From contig NZ_CP028105.1 in the NCBI RefSeq assembly GCF_003019675.1, forward strand, positions 1 to 64,000: 64,000 nucleotides of DNA, read 5' to 3'. Position numbers and translations under genes: made by a program. Shown in pieces: positions 28,937 to 37,744 of this stretch; position 1 is the stretch's first letter; each line of letters opens with the position of its first letter. Source of the stretch: Fusobacterium ulcerans (GTDB taxonomy: Bacteria > Fusobacteriota > Fusobacteriia > Fusobacteriales > Fusobacteriaceae). The notes under the pieces were generated by a model. The model was not told the origin of the DNA, searched no databases, and saw only the letters and a program-made list of their open reading frames with translations.

Positions 28937-30808
28937 TTACATATTACCTATTGCTGCTATAACTTTTCTTCCTGTATATTCTGCATAACGTTCCATGTGT
29001 TCTCTTTCTCCAATAAAATTTCCACTAATATGAACATGTACTTCTACTTTTTGATTAGATTTTCCAATCATAGTTTTACTTTGTTCATGGCTCATTACTT
29101 TTGTTCCTGCTGGTAAGATAGCCGTTTCTGTTCTGCCACCTTCATTTATTTGTGTTTCACCACCTTTAAAATAACTTGTTCCAAGTGCTTTTCTTCCAAT
29201 TGTTCTAGTTTTAGATTTATCTGAAGTTTTATTCTCTGTAATATTAATAGTTTTATCTTTTATTTCTGTATTATTCCAAAATTTAAGTTTATCAATAAGC
29301 CCACCAATAGCATTCTTAGCTGTATCTACTGGATTTTTTATCATTTCTAAAATAGGAATAAACTTATTTTTTATTACATCCCAGTTATCATAAATATTTT
29401 CTTTTAACCACAAAAATAAATTAATGGCTTGCCCTATAGGATTCCCAAACTTAATAAACCATTTAATCACACGTCCAATTGGATTATTGTCTAGCATTTC
29501 CCAAAGTTGTAAAGTTTTTGCTTTTACTATATCCCAATTTTTATATAACATCCAACCAATCCCAACCAGTGCAGCTACTGCTGTAATTACTAATCCAATT
29601 GGATTAGCATTCATAGCCATATTGAGAGCAATTTGTTGTATTGTAAGCCCTTTGGTTCTAGCTGCTTGTATACCATCCCATATAGTTTTCAATTTCATTG
29701 CCCCAACCATAGCTAAAGTGTAAGTTGATGAGATAAACATAACTGTCTTATATGCTGCCAGTGCCCCAACTACCGTATAAACTATTGGACTTATCCTATC
29801 CCAATTGTCAATAATGCTTTGTGCAATATCTATAGCCTGTCCTGCTCCTTCCAATAATATATTTTTAAATTCTTCAAGTGCAGGTTTTCCTTTATCCCAT
29901 AAGCTACCAAACAACTGCTTGATTTTTTCAATATAAGGTTCTGCTTTGGAAATCATTTCTGATATTTTATCCACAGTTCCTAATAATAGCTCTTGAATAG
30001 ATGGAATCTTTGTTTCAAACCAAGAAGCGAATTTGCCTAAATAAGGTAATAACTTTTTCCCAACTTCTTCTTTCATATCTCCCCACGCATTATTAGCTGC
30101 AACAATTTTTCCTTCATCTGTCTCACGTAAAGCTTTATTTGTTCCGCCAATAGAAGCTGTCAATTTTTTACTAATAAAATTAAGTTTTTGCTCTTGTTTC
30201 ATTGTTTTAAAAACTTTTTCTTCTGCTGCTGTCAGTTGAACTCCATATTTTAACAACCCTTTTGTTTTGCCAGCCATAGCTTTTCCTATAACATCTGCCA
30301 TACCTATACTGTCTTCTTGGGTTCCATTAAACCCCTTTTCTTTTGCTAGCATATCATTTAAATTGGGCATAAGTTTTTTTATTTGATCGGATTTCAACCC
30401 ATACACTGCCAATTGTGAAGCTCCTGCAAGAGCGACTTCATCTCCGACTATACCCAAACCTTGAAGAGCACTTGCTTCATCTTTAATTGCTTGTATTTGG
30501 GAGGCAGAAGCGTTACTAGTTCGCTTCATATTTGTTTCTAACATTTTTTCAACTTTCAATTGAACTTTAGCTCCGTCAATAGATTGTTTTGCAAATAACC
30601 CTGCCGCTGCGGTTAATGCACCAAATCCTATAGCTGTATATTTTGCTGCTGTCTTCATAGATTCTTTTGTCGCGTTTCCAAAAGCTTTTACTTTATTACT
30701 TGCTTTCTGCAAATGTTTATCCATTGCTTTTGTATTTTTAGTTGCATTTTGTAATGGTTTTGTAAATTGATCTTTCAAGCTCAATAAAACATTTATATTC
30801 TTTGCCAT
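28937..30808 (-). CDS. Tail tape measure protein
   Basis: The 623-residue protein has an N-terminal helical region, a long coiled part, hydrophobic segments at about 340-365 and 395-425 that can cross the host membrane during ejection, and a C-terminal 'EGGRTETAILPAGTKVMSHEQS' segment common in tape measures. By the usual rule of about 0.15 nm per residue the tail would be roughly 90-95 nm, which is an estimate. It follows the tail-assembly chaperones as expected. Confidence 0.9.
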   Translation of the reverse strand: MAKNINVLLSLKDQFTKPLQNATKNTKAMDKHLQKASNKVKAFGNATKESMKTAAKYTAIGFGALTAAAGLFAKQSIDGAKVQLKVEKMLETNMKRTSNASASQIQAIKDEASALQGLGIVGDEVALAGASQLAVYGLKSDQIKKLMPNLNDMLAKEKGFNGTQEDSIGMADVIGKAMAGKTKGLLKYGVQLTAAEEKVFKTMKQEQKLNFISKKLTASIGGTNKALRETDEGKIVAANNAWGDMKEEVGKKLLPYLGKFASWFETKIPSIQELLLGTVDKISEMISKAEPYIEKIKQLFGSLWDKGKPALEEFKNILLEGAGQAIDIAQSIIDNWDRISPIVYTVVGALAAYKTVMFISSTYTLAMVGAMKLKTIWDGIQAARTKGLTIQQIALNMAMNANPIGLVITAVAALVGIGWMLYKNWDIVKAKTLQLWEMLDNNPIGRVIKWFIKFGNPIGQAINLFLWLKENIYDNWDVIKNKFIPILEMIKNPVDTAKNAIGGLIDKLKFWNNTEIKDKTINITENKTSDKSKTRTIGRKALGTSYFKGGETQINEGGRTETAILPAGTKVMSHEQSKTMIGKSNQKVEVHVHISGNFIGEREHMERYAEYTGRKVIAAIGNM

Positions 30809-30853
30809 TTTTCACCTCCTGTGTTCTACTATCTACTTGTATAACTCATTTAG

Positions 30854-30897
30854 AAGCCTTTCTTGATATTTTACTCATTGAGCAAATAGAAAGGCTT
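30854..30897 (-). repeat. Perfect 10-bp inverted repeat before the tape-measure gene
   Basis: AAGCCTTTCT (30854-30863) and AGAAAGGCTT (30888-30897) can form a 10-bp stem with a 24-nt loop in the leader between the small membrane gene and the tape measure. No T run follows, so it looks more like an RNA-processing or translation-control hairpin than a terminator. Confidence 0.6.
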
Positions 30898-30916
30898 TAA
30901 AATCAATTTTACAAAG

Positions 30917-31063
30917 TTATCTCTTTTTAACTTTTGGTTGCTGTGTTGCTGGTCTGTTATTATTTACTGCTGAGTTATATTTTTTCTCTTTTCTTCTAAA
31001 ATATAAATAAGTTCCACATACACCAATTATCAATCCTAAAAACCAATATCCTGCTATAGTCAT
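30917..31063 (-). CDS. Small single-span membrane protein (48 aa)
   Basis: The ATG at 31063 follows GGAGGGG with a gap of about 5 nt and gives 48 residues: a hydrophobic helix (about 2-20, with Gly-rich 'GLIIGVCGTYLYF'), then a basic, Asn- and Gln-rich tail ending in KKR. The start lies 2 bp beyond the stop of the frameshifted chaperone extension, so it is translated from the tail operon. I do not recognise the family. Confidence 0.7.
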   Translation of the reverse strand: MTIAGYWFLGLIIGVCGTYLYFRRKEKKYNSAVNNNRPATQQPKVKKR

Positions 31064-31065
31064 AA

Positions 31066-31224
31066 TTACCCCTCCTTATTCATTCTTTCAATTTCTAATT
31101 CCATTGTTGCAAGCATAAACATTTTTTCGGTTATATTTAAATTTAATAAGTAATCTATTTTAAATCCTTTCAATGTATAAAAAGAGAGGAATGCAATTTC
31201 AGCATCCCCCAATATTAGTTTTTT
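31066..31224 (-). CDS. -1 frameshift extension of the tail assembly chaperone (gpGT-like)
   Basis: A canonical slippery heptamer A AAA AAC (plus strand 31218-31224) ends directly at the zero-frame TAA of the chaperone. Slipping by -1 opens about 50 further codons ('LILGDAEIAFLSFYTLKG' onwards) that run to a stop at 31066. The extension has the helical 'AFLSFYTLKGFKIDYLLNL' and 'MELEIERMNKEG' character of gpT/XkdN-type extensions and lacks its own start codon and ribosome site. Programmed frameshifting at this point is conserved in long-tailed phages. Confidence 0.8.
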   Translation of the reverse strand, partial: KKLILGDAEIAFLSFYTLKGFKIDYLLNLNITEKMFMLATMELEIERMNKEG

Positions 31225-31628
31225 ATTTCTTCAACCTCTTCTTCAATTAAATTTGATTTCTTCTTTTCATCCGCTAATCCATAAATCCCCAGTATTTTCT
31301 CTGCTAGTTTTCCAATTTCTCCCAAATTTTCATCAAAAACTTTAATCACTAATTCGTGAGGTTCTGCTACTCCATAAGCTGTTTGTAATTCTTTTTCTTT
31401 AAAGATTGGACAATGTTTTAAAATTATCTTGCAATTCATTTCATTTGAAGCTTCCATACCTCTTTCGTCTGTACTGTCCATGATTTTCATAATATCTCTT
31501 GCTTTTTGTTTTACAATTTCAATATTTCCTCCCAGAACTTCTGAATTAAAAAGAAATACTTTCATTTTATCATTTTCTGATTGCTGCTTTCTTGTAAGCA
31601 ATGTTTCCAAAGTTATATTTTTAGTCAT
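31215..31628 (-). CDS. Tail assembly chaperone (XkdN-like, gpG-like)
   Basis: The 137-residue zero-frame product is encoded between the tail tube and the tape measure, the fixed place of the tail assembly chaperone. It has 'TLETLLTRKQQSENDKMKVF' at the N-terminus and an acidic helical end 'NLIEEEVEEIKN'. Its last two codons before the stop are part of the -1 slippery heptamer, so part of the ribosomes would make a longer gpGT-like fusion to 31066. Confidence 0.82.
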   Translation of the reverse strand: MTKNITLETLLTRKQQSENDKMKVFLFNSEVLGGNIEIVKQKARDIMKIMDSTDERGMEASNEMNCKIILKHCPIFKEKELQTAYGVAEPHELVIKVFDENLGEIGKLAEKILGIYGLADEKKKSNLIEEEVEEIKN

Positions 31629-31646
31629 TTTATGTTCCCTCCTAAA

Positions 31647-32081
31647 TTATTTAATCATATCAACGAATCTATAGCCTGAAAAAGAAAATGGAACTTCTTC
31701 TTCTCTGATTTCCTTATTTGCCCATTTTAAAGCCATTAGTTCATTTATTGTTACTCCAGTGAATTCTACACGTTCTGCCCCATATGCTGTAGGATCTTCT
31801 AATTTTCCAACTAACTTTATATCAGGAAGATCTCCAGTTTGAATTCCCTCATGTAGTAGTTCAGCAATAGAAGAATCTATTTTATGTAATGTCATAGTTC
31901 CTTCACCTGTAAAGCCCATATATCTTTTATGCTTTCCTAAATCTCCTACAATATCAATATCTTCATATTCTAAGTTTATCTTAGCTTCAAAAGATTTTGC
32001 TGCTCCTAGTTCATCATTGTTTAGCCAGACAGCCCCAAAAGAACCACGCAATATTTTATTTTTATCCATTTTTTTTGCCAT
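31647..32081 (-). CDS. Phage tail tube protein (XkdM-like)
   Basis: The 144-residue protein forms the inner tube of the contractile tail. The N-terminal 'ILRGSFGAVWLNNDELGAAKSFEAKINLEYEDI', the 'GFTGEGTMTLHKIDS' strand pair and the 'FTGVTINELMALKWANK' segment match the DUF2001/XkdM family. It directly follows the sheath gene. Confidence 0.88.
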   Translation of the reverse strand: MAKKMDKNKILRGSFGAVWLNNDELGAAKSFEAKINLEYEDIDIVGDLGKHKRYMGFTGEGTMTLHKIDSSIAELLHEGIQTGDLPDIKLVGKLEDPTAYGAERVEFTGVTINELMALKWANKEIREEEVPFSFSGYRFVDMIK

Positions 32082-32093
32082 TTATCTACCCTC

Positions 32094-33158
32094 CTAAAAC
32101 ATATCAATGGTAAATATAAAGTCTTCTACTGCATTCAATATTTTGATTTGTGCCATCATAAATACTTTTTTCTTAAATGTCAGTTTTTTAATTTCTTCAT
32201 CTTCCATATCCTCAACTTCTGTTTTTCCAACTGCTAACCATGCTAACCTTTGAGCTTCAACATCAACCTCTGAATAATTGTTATACTCTTTATCCAAGAT
32301 ATCTTCTCGAGCCAATTCTTTAAAATATGCATTAATCGCAGAAAAGAATAAAACCTGATTATCATATTTATTTTTATACTTTCCTGTCCATCCTTTAAAC
32401 GTAGAGTAAATATCATCCCTCATTAGGTCCATAGACTCAATAATGATAATATCTTTCATGTCTTCTGTTTCATTCTGTGTGATTTCCTGTAGTGATGTAC
32501 AAGCTCTTGCAACTCTAATATCTCCTTCGTCTTTATGTAAACAAAATCCTCCTTTATCAATGACATCATCAATGTCATCAAATAAAGATACTTCTTTTAA
32601 ATTACTACATAAAAAACTTGTTGCAGATCTTGTCATTGGAAGTCCTGCCAGCATTCCTAAAATAGATGGGATATATTGCCATCCTTCTACTTCTCCACGA
32701 CTGTCAACAAATGTAACTTTTTCATTCATTAAATTAACTATCCCTTTATTATCTGGTTTAGTAGCTTTATGAACTACTGCTTTATAAGTTTTTCCTGCTT
32801 TTCTCATTGATTTTATCCATGAAACAAGTGTTGCTGTATCAGCTTCTGTTCCATCATATCCTAATCCTAACCAGTTAATTCTTTCTTGAGCTACCAATTT
32901 TAATATATTTGCCAAAGTTCCATCTTTTATATTAAATATAACAACTTTAGCTGGAGTAAATTGAAAGCAGTCTTTTACTAATTGTAAAAAACTCTCTGTA
33001 TAATCTCCATCTTTAATATCTGTTATGATTTTATATTCTTTTCTTGTCCAATCTTTTGTTGAATCTTTTATAATCAATCCCACAATTCCTAATTGACTTC
33101 TTTTTACAGCAGTAATTGCCTTCTGTTTAAAAATAATATCAATAGTTGGTCTACCCAT
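32094..33158 (-). CDS. Phage tail sheath protein (XkdK-like)
   Basis: This is the contractile outer sheath. The protein starts 'MGRPTIDIIFKQKA' and contains the sheath core with 'WLGLGYDGTEADTATLVSWIKSMR', 'YIPSILGMLAGLPMTRSAT' and the C-terminal 'IKILNAVEDFIFTIDMF'. I take the start at 33158 (354 aa), with GAGGAG 7 nt upstream; the ATG at 33173 would place that site inside the reading frame. The presence of sheath and tube makes this a myovirus-type phage. Confidence 0.9.
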   Translation of the reverse strand: MGRPTIDIIFKQKAITAVKRSQLGIVGLIIKDSTKDWTRKEYKIITDIKDGDYTESFLQLVKDCFQFTPAKVVIFNIKDGTLANILKLVAQERINWLGLGYDGTEADTATLVSWIKSMRKAGKTYKAVVHKATKPDNKGIVNLMNEKVTFVDSRGEVEGWQYIPSILGMLAGLPMTRSATSFLCSNLKEVSLFDDIDDVIDKGGFCLHKDEGDIRVARACTSLQEITQNETEDMKDIIIIESMDLMRDDIYSTFKGWTGKYKNKYDNQVLFFSAINAYFKELAREDILDKEYNNYSEVDVEAQRLAWLAVGKTEVEDMEDEEIKKLTFKKKVFMMAQIKILNAVEDFIFTIDMF

Positions 33159-33603
33159 TAGTTTTCTCCTCATTTTTAAAATTAAATTCTAATTCTTCTA
33201 TCATATTTTCTGTAATATCATTTTGAATCTCTGCCATTATATAACTGTCAATACTTGCTATTACTACCCCATCTGTTTCCTCAAATTCAATTTCTTCCGT
33301 AGGAATAGCAAAACTTTCATTTATCCAAAGAGTACCCAGAAAAGCTTCTTCTAAATCATCTATCATTTTTAGTCTTTCTATTCTTGATTTTCCAATATTT
33401 TTAGGGAAATAGTAAATTCTGATTGTTAAATTTCGTTCTTTATAAGTTGTCATAAAAGCACTTGTTTTTAACCCTTCTAGCTCTGTACGAAAGCTAGGCC
33501 GATTAAATTTTTCTGCTATATCTTTACTATCTATTTCAACTTTAGGGAAGGTTTCTGCAAGTTTACTATTCACAGCATTTAAAATCTCGCTTAATTTAAC
33601 CAT
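33151..33603 (-). CDS. Tail terminator/completion-like protein (DUF6838-type)
   Basis: The 150-residue protein lies between the gp10-like gene and the sheath, the position of tail-terminator proteins such as YqbJ/XkdJ. It has the 'RNLTIRIYYFPKNIGKSRIERLKMIDDLEEAFL' pattern of phage tail completion proteins. It overlaps the sheath ATG by 8 bp. Confidence 0.65.
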   Translation of the reverse strand: MVKLSEILNAVNSKLAETFPKVEIDSKDIAEKFNRPSFRTELEGLKTSAFMTTYKERNLTIRIYYFPKNIGKSRIERLKMIDDLEEAFLGTLWINESFAIPTEEIEFEETDGVVIASIDSYIMAEIQNDITENMIEELEFNFKNEEKTNG

Positions 33604-34022
33604 TAAAAACCTCCGTTTTTGATAATTTCATCAATTAATCCATCAGCATTCTTTATAAATTCATCTTGAAATTCTGCTCTTGCTTCCTCTAAAATCCTAT
33701 ATCCTTTTTTAAACCCATGTTCTTTCTCTGTCTTGTCTTTAATTATATGGCCGTGCTCAATTAGATGAGCATGTGACATATTATTATAAACTCTTACAGT
33801 ATCTTCTTCTTGATTGTATTTATAAACTTTCCCACGTTTAAATCCTTTTAGATAGTTTCCACTTTTTTCTTTTAATTTGGATTTTGCTTTCTTTTTTACT
33901 CTCGCTTTCAACTTATTTCCTTGACTTTGTAAAAATTTCTTTGTTTCTTTTGGGTATTTTTTTGCAAGTCTTAAAACTTCTCTCTCCAAATTTTCTAAAT
34001 CCCTTGAGCTAAATCCATCCAT
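33603..34022 (-). CDS. HK97 gp10 family head-tail protein (XkdI-like)
   Basis: The 139-residue basic protein has the gp10 pattern: N-terminal helices, 'ARVKKKAKSKLKEKSGNYLKGFKRGKVY', 'NNMSHAHLIEHGH' and the C-terminal helix. The family forms part of the connection between portal neck and tail. Confidence 0.82.
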   Translation of the reverse strand: MDGFSSRDLENLEREVLRLAKKYPKETKKFLQSQGNKLKARVKKKAKSKLKEKSGNYLKGFKRGKVYKYNQEEDTVRVYNNMSHAHLIEHGHIIKDKTEKEHGFKKGYRILEEARAEFQDEFIKNADGLIDEIIKNGGF

Positions 34023-34027
34023 AGTTT

Positions 34028-34363
34028 TTACTCCTCTATTCTTTTACAAAATACCTCAATGAATTGATTATCTTTAAAGTCTCGGTTGAAATAGACAACT
34101 TCATATTTTTCTTTCTCAAATATAAAAAACCAGTCTTTTTGAATTCCTTGAACTGATTTTCTTCTAAATGTGAATTTAAATTGATGTTCGTTGCTCTCTG
34201 TTTCTGCCTGTCCCTGTTTCACACTAGAATTTTGAGGAACAATTTCACTAAAAGCATTTTTAAATTTTTCTGGTATTTTTTCATTCTCTCCCAGTTCATT
34301 TTTACCATCTATCATATGCCATACTTCTACAGAATGTCTTAATCGCTTTGTTATATTTTCCAT
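34028..34363 (-). CDS. Phage head closure protein (gp16/gp9-like)
   Basis: The 111-residue beta-rich protein has the 'RLRHSVEVWHMIDGKNELGE...KNAFSEIVPQ' start of phage head closure (SPP1 gp16-like) proteins and the conserved 'EKEYEVVYFNRDFKDNQFIEVFCKR'-type end. It stops up the portal ring before tail joining. Confidence 0.78.
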   Translation of the reverse strand: MENITKRLRHSVEVWHMIDGKNELGENEKIPEKFKNAFSEIVPQNSSVKQGQAETESNEHQFKFTFRRKSVQGIQKDWFFIFEKEKYEVVYFNRDFKDNQFIEVFCKRIEE

Positions 34364-34642
34364 TTAGCCACCCGCTTGTAATTGTGTCATCATGCTTCTT
34401 ATTGTATAATTAAAGTCCTTGCTTTCCCCTGATTCACGATTATCATACCAATCCTGAATAATTACATACATTAGAATTTTGGCTCTTTCTTTAAATTTTT
34501 CTTCCTTCAAACGTTCTTCCAAATTGCATATAGCATCATTTAAATAATTTTCTGCTGCAACCATTAAAGATTGCAGCAAATTATCATCTTCATCATAATC
34601 AATCCTGAGATAGTTCTTTACTTCTTCTGTTTTTAAAAGCAT
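34364..34642 (-). CDS. Head-tail connector protein (HK97 gp6-like)
   Basis: The 92-residue, mostly helical protein starts 'MLLKTEEVKNYLRIDYDEDDNLLQSLMVAAENYL', the signature of gp6-like phage connectors that form the ring under the portal. It lies directly after the capsid gene and before the head closure gene. Confidence 0.85.
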   Translation of the reverse strand: MLLKTEEVKNYLRIDYDEDDNLLQSLMVAAENYLNDAICNLEERLKEEKFKERAKILMYVIIQDWYDNRESGESKDFNYTIRSMMTQLQAGG

Positions 34643-34653
34643 AAGCTATCCTC

Positions 34654-35766
34654 CTAAGCAGTTGTACCTACCTCTAAATATACCATCGCTTTTCCATCTA
34701 CTTTTTTAACATCAAATCTTTCTATGGCTCTAATTAAAGTAGCATTCTTAGTGAATCCAGCTTCACTAGATACTGCAAGTTCTAACCCTTCTCTGTCAAA
34801 GAATGTTGCAAACTCTACCATATCCCCAACAAATACAGGAGCTTTCGTTGCTTTCATTGGTAGTAATGTGTCTAAAAGTACTATAATTGGTCTACCTTTA
34901 AAAAGTTTTTTAGTTTCATCTTGCAAACTAACTGTTAAAAGTGGTCTTCCTTGTTTATCTTCCATTTGATCTAATATATCAAAATATGTTTGATTTGTAA
35001 TTATGACTGCATTTTGAGAAATTGCAGGATCTAAATCTTTATTTAAAGTTGTAATAATACCTTTGTAATCAGTAACAGGTTTAGCAGTCAGTGTATTTAA
35101 TAAAGCTATAATCTTTTTATTCTCAGTATTAACAGCTTTTTTATTAAATCTTTTTCCTATGTATGATATTAGGTTAGCCTTTTCATCTGCTAACAAAGTA
35201 TTAGATATAGGAATAATATCTCCATAGTCTGCTGTATTGTATGCAACTTGTGCAAAATCAACATCTGATTGATCTATTTCATTTAATTCCTCAAATGCAA
35301 TTAATTCTCCTGTTCCATCTTTTTCAATAGGCATTGTACCTTTAAAAGATGTTACTGGAACAATATTACACAAAGTTTTTAAAGAAACTAAAGTTCTTCT
35401 TAATTCTTTGATTTGTGTAAATTGCTCAGTAGGAACTAAATATCCCCCCTTTCCATCTGTAGCTTCTACTTGTCCTGGTGTTCCTGCGGCATTTAAAAAA
35501 GCCATTTCTTCTTCTGAAACTGACTTTCCGAGTAATACTCTGTTATAAATTCTATTTATGTTCATTTCTTTTTTATTTACCAATGGTTTCTTATTTCCTC
35601 CTGCATCTAAACTTTCTTCTAACTCTGCTTCTCTGATTTTATTTTCAATATCTTTTAAACTTTGCAATAATCCATGTGCTTCTTCAATTTTATTTTCTAG
35701 TTTTAAATTTTTGATTTTGTTTCTCATTGCTTCTGCGTCTTTTCTTAATTCTACCGATTTTTTCAT
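34654..35766 (-). CDS. HK97-fold major capsid protein
   Basis: The 370-residue precursor has an N-terminal charged coiled-coil delta domain (about 1-60) acting as scaffold and removed by the upstream protease. The HK97 core follows: 'GGYLVPTEQFTQIKELRRTLVSLKTLCNIVPV', 'PISNTLLADEKANLISYIGKRFNKKA' and the 'GRPIIVLLD' strand. It lies just downstream of the ClpP-like protease, as in the HK97 head module. Confidence 0.92.
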   Translation of the reverse strand: MKKSVELRKDAEAMRNKIKNLKLENKIEEAHGLLQSLKDIENKIREAELEESLDAGGNKKPLVNKKEMNINRIYNRVLLGKSVSEEEMAFLNAAGTPGQVEATDGKGGYLVPTEQFTQIKELRRTLVSLKTLCNIVPVTSFKGTMPIEKDGTGELIAFEELNEIDQSDVDFAQVAYNTADYGDIIPISNTLLADEKANLISYIGKRFNKKAVNTENKKIIALLNTLTAKPVTDYKGIITTLNKDLDPAISQNAVIITNQTYFDILDQMEDKQGRPLLTVSLQDETKKLFKGRPIIVLLDTLLPMKATKAPVFVGDMVEFATFFDREGLELAVSSEAGFTKNATLIRAIERFDVKKVDGKAMVYLEVGTTA

Positions 35767-35768
35767 AA

Positions 35769-36509
35769 TTAAATCCCTCCTAAGGCTAATGTAATTTCAA
35801 TTTCTTTACTTAAATTTTCCAATCTTGCCACTTCTTTTGCTTTTAATTCGTCATTTTTATGAACTGCTTTATTTAGAATTTCTTTTGGAGTATTTTTGAA
35901 TTTCTGATTTGTTCCCACATAATTTACAAAGTTAGTTCCTTGACCTACAATCACATTGAAAAACTTAGCAGCTTCCTCTCCTGTAAACCATGTCTCTTCT
36001 TTCATAAGGTTTAAAATATCTTCTCTTGTTACTCCCTCAACTGCTTTTTCCTCATAAGTATTTGCAATTCCATCTTCCAGTTTTTCCAAAACTTCAATTT
36101 GAGTTCTTAAATCATCTGCATTTCCCCAAATACCACAACTTACTCTGTGTATCATAAGGTATGCATTATTTGGAATAATAACTTCATCACAACCAAAAGC
36201 AATTATTGATGCAGCACTTGCAGCTAGTCCATCTACATAAGCAACTGTTTTCCCTTTATAATTTTTTAGCATATTGCAAATAGCTACTCCTGCAAAAACT
36301 TCTCCACCATAGCTGTTGATATGAACATGAACTTCTTTATTATTTGCCTCAGCCAAAGCTTTTTTAACTTCTAACGGATATACATTGGTATCTTTCAAGC
36401 CGAACCATTCCATGATGCCATCATTGTATGCATCATTTTCTATATCTCCGTTGATAAAAATTTCTGTAATTTCTGCTTGATTTCTAATTTCTAACCATTT
36501 TTTACTCAC
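35769..36509 (-). CDS. ClpP-like head maturation protease
   Basis: This is an S14-type serine protease that trims the capsid delta domain. Motifs are 'HVHINSYGGEVFAG', catalytic serine in 'VDGLAASAASIIAFG' and catalytic histidine in 'AYLMIHRVSCGIWG', followed by 'LEKLEDGIANTYEEK' with the acidic residue. I choose the GTG at 36509 because GGAGGTG sits 6 nt before it. The ATG at 36524 lies immediately in front of that site. It overlaps the portal gene end. Confidence 0.88.
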   Translation of the reverse strand: MSKKWLEIRNQAEITEIFINGDIENDAYNDGIMEWFGLKDTNVYPLEVKKALAEANNKEVHVHINSYGGEVFAGVAICNMLKNYKGKTVAYVDGLAASAASIIAFGCDEVIIPNNAYLMIHRVSCGIWGNADDLRTQIEVLEKLEDGIANTYEEKAVEGVTREDILNLMKEETWFTGEEAAKFFNVIVGQGTNFVNYVGTNQKFKNTPKEILNKAVHKNDELKAKEVARLENLSKEIEITLALGGI

Positions 36510-37722
36510 TCTTTTCACCTCCATTTTCGTATGCTGCTCCTAATTTTTCTAAAGGTACATAACTTCCGTTTAATATAATCACGTCTCCTCCTTCGACTTC
36601 AGGCATCCCTGCACGTTTTCTTGCCTCATTTATTGTGTAAATTCCTCCAGAAACATATTTATTCAAACATTCCGCCTGTGTCTTTAAGTCTCCTCTTAAA
36701 ATACTTGCAACATTAAATTCAAAATGTAATCCTTGTGTTCTTTCTTTTTCTGTCAGCAGTTTCAAATTGAATTCTTCTTCATACAAAGTCAGAATATATA
36801 AAAGTGTATCAATATAAAAAGTCAAGTTTTGCATTTCTGAATTTGCATAACTTGACTTATCATAATTATTTAAATGGTTAGGCTTTACTCCATAGGCGGC
36901 TGCAACTTGTAATGCTGTGAATTTTTTTAATTCAAAGAATTGGCTATCTGTTAGTTTAAGATCCAAAGGAACAACATCCATTCCAGGAGGTAGTGGCATA
37001 ACTCCAGTAGGATTGGTTTTTGAATTGATAAAATCTTCAATTTTTTCCAGTAGTTTCTTTTGCAAATCTTTATTCAAATCTCCTGTATATCTTAAAATTG
37101 CTTTAGCAGTCAATCCTCTGTCATAGAGATTATTGAGGTACTGTTGGCTGGCTTTTACCCCTCGAAGTGTTGTAGCAAGTGTTTCACGCACTGACATACC
37201 TACTATTCCATCTTTACTGAGTCCTCCTTTCAAGTGTAAAATCTCATCTTTACTAAAAAAATATGACTTCCCATCTTTGTTATATTCATACCAAAGTGTT
37301 TCTGTACCATTAAAAAGTCCTGTATTATCTATCCAAATTCTCACACATTGTGGATCCAATGGATATATTCCAATTAATTTTCCATTAAGGTCATAACTAA
37401 GATATGCATAAGCATTTCCATAATGATTTCTCCAATATTCTAATAAAGTTTTAAATGTGCTTGATGTCATAAAAGGATTTACTCCATTTTTTAATCGCTG
37501 TAATGCATCATGGTTAGTAATCCTATTATTATCACTGTCTTTTAAATGTAGTGATAACTTTCCTAGGCTCTCTGAGAGTACTTTTAAGCAGGTGAAATAA
37601 GTAACTTCTGATAAATCTGTTCCTGTTTTCAAGCCAAAAAAATCTCCAAAACTCATTCCTGTTATTCTTGTACTTTCTGTTTTTGTTGCAGCTTTATTGA
37701 AAAATCTTTTTATAATTCCCAT
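36502..37722 (-). CDS. Phage portal protein (HK97 family)
   Basis: The 406-residue protein shows the HK97 portal pattern 'DLSEVTYFTCLKVLSESLGKLSLHL', 'LEYWRNHYGNAYAYLSYD', 'KPNHLNNYDKSSYANSEMQNLTFYIDTLLYIL' and the C-terminal 'YTINEARKRAGMPEVEGGD'. It forms the dodecameric DNA channel. It follows the large terminase by 22 bp. Confidence 0.93.
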   Translation of the reverse strand: MGIIKRFFNKAATKTESTRITGMSFGDFFGLKTGTDLSEVTYFTCLKVLSESLGKLSLHLKDSDNNRITNHDALQRLKNGVNPFMTSSTFKTLLEYWRNHYGNAYAYLSYDLNGKLIGIYPLDPQCVRIWIDNTGLFNGTETLWYEYNKDGKSYFFSKDEILHLKGGLSKDGIVGMSVRETLATTLRGVKASQQYLNNLYDRGLTAKAILRYTGDLNKDLQKKLLEKIEDFINSKTNPTGVMPLPPGMDVVPLDLKLTDSQFFELKKFTALQVAAAYGVKPNHLNNYDKSSYANSEMQNLTFYIDTLLYILTLYEEEFNLKLLTEKERTQGLHFEFNVASILRGDLKTQAECLNKYVSGGIYTINEARKRAGMPEVEGGDVIILNGSYVPLEKLGAAYENGGEKSE

Positions 37723-37744
37723 ATTTCACCCCCTTTATAATTTC

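Noticed and set aside
30854-30897. The 10-bp inverted repeat before the tape measure as a terminator
   Set aside because: The loop is 24 nt and no T run follows on the minus strand; termination there would cut off the baseplate genes.
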